Assembly (NCBI GenBank): GCA_033060915.1
Contig: CM065379.1
Coordinates: 79,501 to 143,500 of the forward strand
DNA from: Euryodendron excelsum
Taxonomy: Eukaryota > Streptophyta > Magnoliopsida > Ericales > Pentaphylacaceae
Length of the DNA: 64,000 nucleotides
Reading direction: 5' to 3'
The translations under genes and the position numbers were made by a program. The notes below the pieces were generated by a model. That model was not told the DNA's origin. It ran no database searches and saw nothing but the letters and a program-made list of their open reading frames with translations. This document shows positions 60,937 to 64,000 of this stretch, in pieces (positions within the stretch are counted from its first letter, which is position 1; each line of letters opens with the position of its first letter).

Positions 60937-62411
60937 TGACTGAGGAATTACAGGCACTTGATAAGACTCACACTTGGGACCTTGTTGATCTTCCTCCTGG
61001 CAAATCTGTTATTGGGTGTCGCTGGGTTTATAAGATTAAGACTCGATCTGATGGTACTGTGGAGCACTACAAAGCCCGTCTGGTTGCTAAGGGCTTTACT
61101 TAGGAGTATGGTATTGACTATGAGGAGACCGTCGCTCCTGTTGCCAGACTTACCTCTGTCAGGAGTCTCCTTGCTGTTGCTGCTGTTCGCAGTTGGCCCT
61201 TGTATTAGATGGATGTTAAGAATGCCTTTCTCAATGGTGATCTCACTGAGGAAGTCTATACGCACCCCCCTCTTGGTCTCTCCTCTTCCAATCAGGTATG
61301 CTGGCTTCGTCGTGCTCTCTATGGCCTTAAGCAAGCGCCACGTGCCTGGTATGCCAAGTTTAGTTCTACCATCAATGTTCTTGGCTTCTCTGCTAGTGCC
61401 TATGACTCTGCTCTTTTTATTCGTCAGTCTTCCCATGGCATTGCTCTTCTTCTTCTTTATGTGGATGATATGATTCTTACCAATGATGATGCTCATGGTA
61501 TCTCTGCGCTCAAGGACTTTCTTCACCATCACTTTGAGATGAAAGACCTTGGTCCCTTGAGCTACTTCCTTGATCTTGAGGTTTCATCTAACCTTACTGG
61601 CTATTCTTTTACTCAGGCAAAGTAGGGCTCAGATCTTCTTACCCGTGCTGGGATTTTAGATAATAAGACTGTATCTACTCCTTTGGACCCTAATGTTCAT
61701 CTTACTTCTCTTTATGGTAAACTATTATGTGATGCTACACTATACAGACAGCTCGTCGGTAGTCTTATTTATCTTACTGTTACTCGCCCTGACATTGCTC
61801 ATGCTGCTCATCTTATCAGCCAGTTTATGTCTGCACCTCGCTCCGCTCACTATGCTGTTGTTCTTCGCATCCTCCGGTATGTCAAGGGCACCCTGTTCCA
61901 TGGTTTACATTTCTCTAGTCAGTCATCTCTTCAGTTTCATGCCTACTCTGATGCTGATTGGGCCGGAGATCCTATGGATCTACGGTTTACCACCGGCTTC
62001 TGCTTCTTTCTAGGCGACTCTCTTATCTCTTGGCATAGTAAGAAGCAGACCCTTGTTGCTCATTCTAACACTGAGGCTGAGTACCGTGCTCTGGCTGACG
62101 CCACACAGGAACTCCTCTGGCTTCGGTGGCTTCTTCAGGACATGGGCGTCCAATACTCTGGGGCCACTGTGCTTCATTGTGACAATCACAGTGCCATACT
62201 GATTGCTCACAATGATGTCTTTCATGATTGTACCAAACATATTGAGATTGATTGTCACTTCATTCACCAGCATGTGGTTTGCAGTACAGTCCATCTTCTT
62301 CCTATTTCCTCTACTGACCAGATCGCTGATATATTCACCAAATCTCTTTTGCCTGGTGAGTTTGATGTTCTCATCACCAAACTCAAGTTGGTCTCTGCTA
62401 AACCTCCTTGA
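60937..62411 (+). pseudogene. pol: Reverse transcriptase and RNase H of the Copia element
   Basis: RT: MTEELQALDKTHTWDLVD, GCRWVYKIKTRSDGTVEHYK, MDVKNAFLNGDLTEEVY, LYGLKQAPRAWYAKF and the intact catalytic LLYVDDMIL. RNase H: YSDADWAGD, SNTEAEYRALA and LHCDNHSAI, with the expected acidic residues, ending IADIFTKSLLPGEFD. TAGs at about 61101 and 61206 fit CAG codons; another stop lies at 61623-61625, and the last 242 codons are open. The best preserved part of this element. Confidence 0.92.
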
Positions 62412-62432
62412 GTTTGAGAAGGGGGGGGGGGG
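62410..62432 (+). other. Polypurine tract of the Copia element
   Basis: TGAGTTTGAGAAG followed by 12-13 G residues directly abuts the 3' LTR. The G run may vary between reads. Confidence 0.8.
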
Positions 62433-62646
62433 TGTTGATGTATATATGTGTATATGACCTGGGGGTAGTTTAGTCTTTTTTCCTCTTTCTATGGCTAGCC
62501 TATATATAATGTTGTTTTTATTCATTGTATGGTTACTGCTTTGATATATACAAGCTAATCTTTTTCTCTCTCTGTCTTTTTCTCTCTGTCTCTTTCTTCA
62601 TCTTCAACAATATATATATTATATATATGTCTTCATCATTCTAACA
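62433..62646 (+). repeat. 3' LTR of the Copia element
   Basis: 214 bp, partner of 57155-57333, followed at once by GATGG. Confidence 0.93.
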
Positions 62647-63391
62647 GATGGAATCGTTCAAATGGCATTTGCAAATTCCTTCTCAAAACCAACACCATGC
62701 CAAGGATTACATCTGAAAGTACACCATGCCCATCTCATGGCCAACTACTTGCATCCTTGTAGGGGTGCACATGGATCATTTCGGTTCAGGTTAGTGCTAA
62801 ACTCAAAACCAAACAAATCACAAATCATGATTGGTTCTCTAAATTTCAATTCAGGACCAAACTGTAACTTGTAAAGAACCAAACCAAACCAAAAAATCTC
62901 AGCTCGATTCTAAACGTCGGTTTAAATTGTTATATTATACATTATATATATTTTTAATGGAAGCCCTAGCCACGCTTAAGGCAACCATTTAGTCAATGGC
63001 CCACACTGAAGGCGGTTCAAGCTTTGTTTCAAAAATTCTAGAGTGAGCCCTCATTTTAAAACTAAGCAATGGTTCTACATTTCACTTCCCAACCAATGTA
63101 GGATAAGGGAATCTGAAAGGAATGTGAAATAAATTCCTAGCTGGGTTGTGGCTTACATTGGAACAACCTAAAAGATGTGTAAGTCTTTTAGTGGGTTTGA
63201 CTTAAAGTAGAACCAGCTTCATCTTCATCATTCTCTCTCTATGAAAAAGCCATTGATGGGTAGCGCTGATGTAATTCTTGCGTTACACCCAATCAAATTA
63301 AAGCCATTACCATCTTTTGAGCATTTGTCTAAATTTGCATACTTATTTTTTAAACACCCTCATTCAGATTATTTAATATAAATAATATATA

Positions 63392-63419
63392 TAGTGAGAG
63401 AGAGAGAGAGAGAGAGAGG
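63392..63419. repeat. (GA)n microsatellite
   Basis: About 13 AG repeats, ending in GGGG. Confidence 0.92.
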
Positions 63420-63520
63420 GGTAAGTGGAATAACAGTACATCTTTGTGATTCATCTTCTTTCCTCCTCCTCCTCCTCCTTGTTCTTCTCATTTTCTTTGT
63501 AAAGATTTGTACTGTATAAA

Positions 63521-63784
63521 CTTTTGTACTTTGGGGGACTCACTTAATGTAGTACCTATAGCAGCTTTCCATGGCTATGGGAATCCTACTGATAACCCTC
63601 ACTAGGAGAGTTCTAGAATTATGCATTAGTATTTTGTTCAATTGGCCTCACACTTTTGTACTTTGGGGGACTCACTTGATGTAGCACCTATAGTAGCTTT
63701 CCATGGCTGTGGGAATCCTACTAATAACCCTTACTGGGAGAGTTCTGGAATTATGCATTAGTGCTCCATTCAATTGGCCTCACT
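63521..63784. repeat. 132-bp tandem duplication
   Basis: 63521-63652 and 63653-63784 are near-identical, each starting CTTTTGTACTTTGGGGGACT and ending CAATTGGCCTCAC. Few substitutions separate them, so the event is young relative to the other duplications here. Confidence 0.93.
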
Positions 63785-64000
63785 GTTGATAAGTATTCCT
63801 TATTATAATCATAAGTTGTGTTGTGTTTTCCTACAAGTGTTCAAATTGCCTTTGCTTACTGTGACTATAACAATGGAGATTTTGAAGTATGTAAAATTGT
63901 TAGGTTAATTTTCTTCTCATACATTTTCCCACATCGTAAGAGAGAATTAGGTCTGCAACAATATAAACATACAATTTGTAACCTTGAGTCAGTTGTATTA

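Larger units (their letters stand above)
57155..62646 (+). mobile_element. Ty1/copia retrotransposon, complete but mutated, 5,492 bp
   Basis: LTRs are 57155-57333 and 62433-62646, both starting TGTTGATG and ending TTCTAACA. The target duplication GATGG is at 57150-57154 and 62647-62651. PBS TGGTATCAGAGCCATAG (initiator tRNA-Met type) directly follows the 5' LTR, and a G-rich polypurine tract precedes the 3' LTR. Order: gag, protease, integrase, RT, RNase H, as in Copia. Several stops and frameshifts make it non-autonomous. It sits in copy B of the segmental duplication. Confidence 0.95.
56608..62756. repeat. Segmental duplication, copy B, split by the Copia element
   Basis: 56608-57154 and 62647-62756 together match 1-668. 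Similarity ends after TTGCATCC at 62756, where a different repeat begins (TTGTAGGGGTGCACATGG). The Copia insertion gives a clean before-and-after pair with copy A. Confidence 0.85.
62757..64000. other. Non-coding region with repeat fragments
   Basis: No gene recognised. 62758-62930 begins TGTAGGGGTGCACATGG and is rich in GGTTC/GAACC motifs. This resembles common plant MITE/hAT-type ends, but the matching right end was not found, so no element is called. Confidence 0.45.

Noticed and set aside
60550..61532. Minus-strand frames over the Copia pol region
   Set aside because: Shadows of the RT and integrase frames; no independent motif.
1..64000. CRISPR array, prokaryotic operons, riboswitches, tRNA or rRNA genes
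   Set aside because: No spaced direct-repeat array, operon or cloverleaf-capable tRNA sequence was recognised by reading. The tandem repeats found have no unique spacers. tRNAscan-type and Rfam searches would settle small RNAs.

Overview
The window reads as nuclear DNA of a eudicot plant. Supporting signs are genes with GT-AG introns, AT-rich intergenic DNA with many short simple repeats, Ty1/copia and Ty3/gypsy (Tat-type) LTR retrotransposons, an SPX-domain gene, and many stop codons of the CAG-to-TAG or CGA-to-TGA kind typical of methylated plant transposons. The species cannot be told from the sequence. No bacterial, phage, CRISPR or organellar block was seen.

Layout. 1-668: copy A of a duplicated segment that runs off the left edge; copy B lies at 56.6-62.8 kb. 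669-6.0 kb: no recognised gene. 6.08-9.10 kb, minus strand: a complete three-exon SPX-domain gene (272 aa), with two PHR1-type P1BS boxes upstream. 12.8-16.8 kb: a dead copy of a small four-helix membrane-protein gene, its intron enlarged by a solo LTR (13.74-14.99 kb). 20.45-42.98 kb: one 22.5-kb Tat-like Gypsy retrotransposon with 629-bp LTRs and target duplication ACTAT. It holds two nested insertions: a 5,027-bp solo LTR inside its reverse transcriptase (23.79-28.82 kb) and a 7-kb non-autonomous LTR element in opposite orientation at the very end of its integrase (31.48-38.49 kb). Downstream of pol it carries a 57-bp tandem repeat and a decayed antisense gene. 44.0-45.6 kb: the intact copy of the membrane-protein gene (166 aa, two exons). 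49.95-50.94 kb: a foldback/MITE-like element. 52.7-54.0 kb: exon-like remnants of an unidentified decayed gene. 57.16-62.65 kb: a Copia element with target duplication GATGG, inserted into copy B. 62.8-64.0 kb: a fragmentary repeat, a GA microsatellite and a 132-bp tandem duplication.

The probable living host genes are the SPX gene, which by family should act as a phosphate/inositol-pyrophosphate sensor restraining PHR transcription factors, and the uncharacterised membrane protein. The membrane-protein locus is half of a roughly 5-6 kb duplication (about 12.5-18.8 kb and 43.6-49.2 kb) now separated by the Tat element. Removing both insertions with one target copy each leaves a Tat element of about 10.48 kb whose gag, protease and first part of RT lie in one reading frame broken by six stops. 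Catalytic residues of RT and integrase are also altered, mostly by C-to-T or G-to-A changes. No clearly new biological system is proven here. The strongest leads are the antisense gene and hairpin-forming repeat of the Tat element, the membrane-protein family and its duplicated promoter, and the unidentified gene remnants near 53-54 kb.
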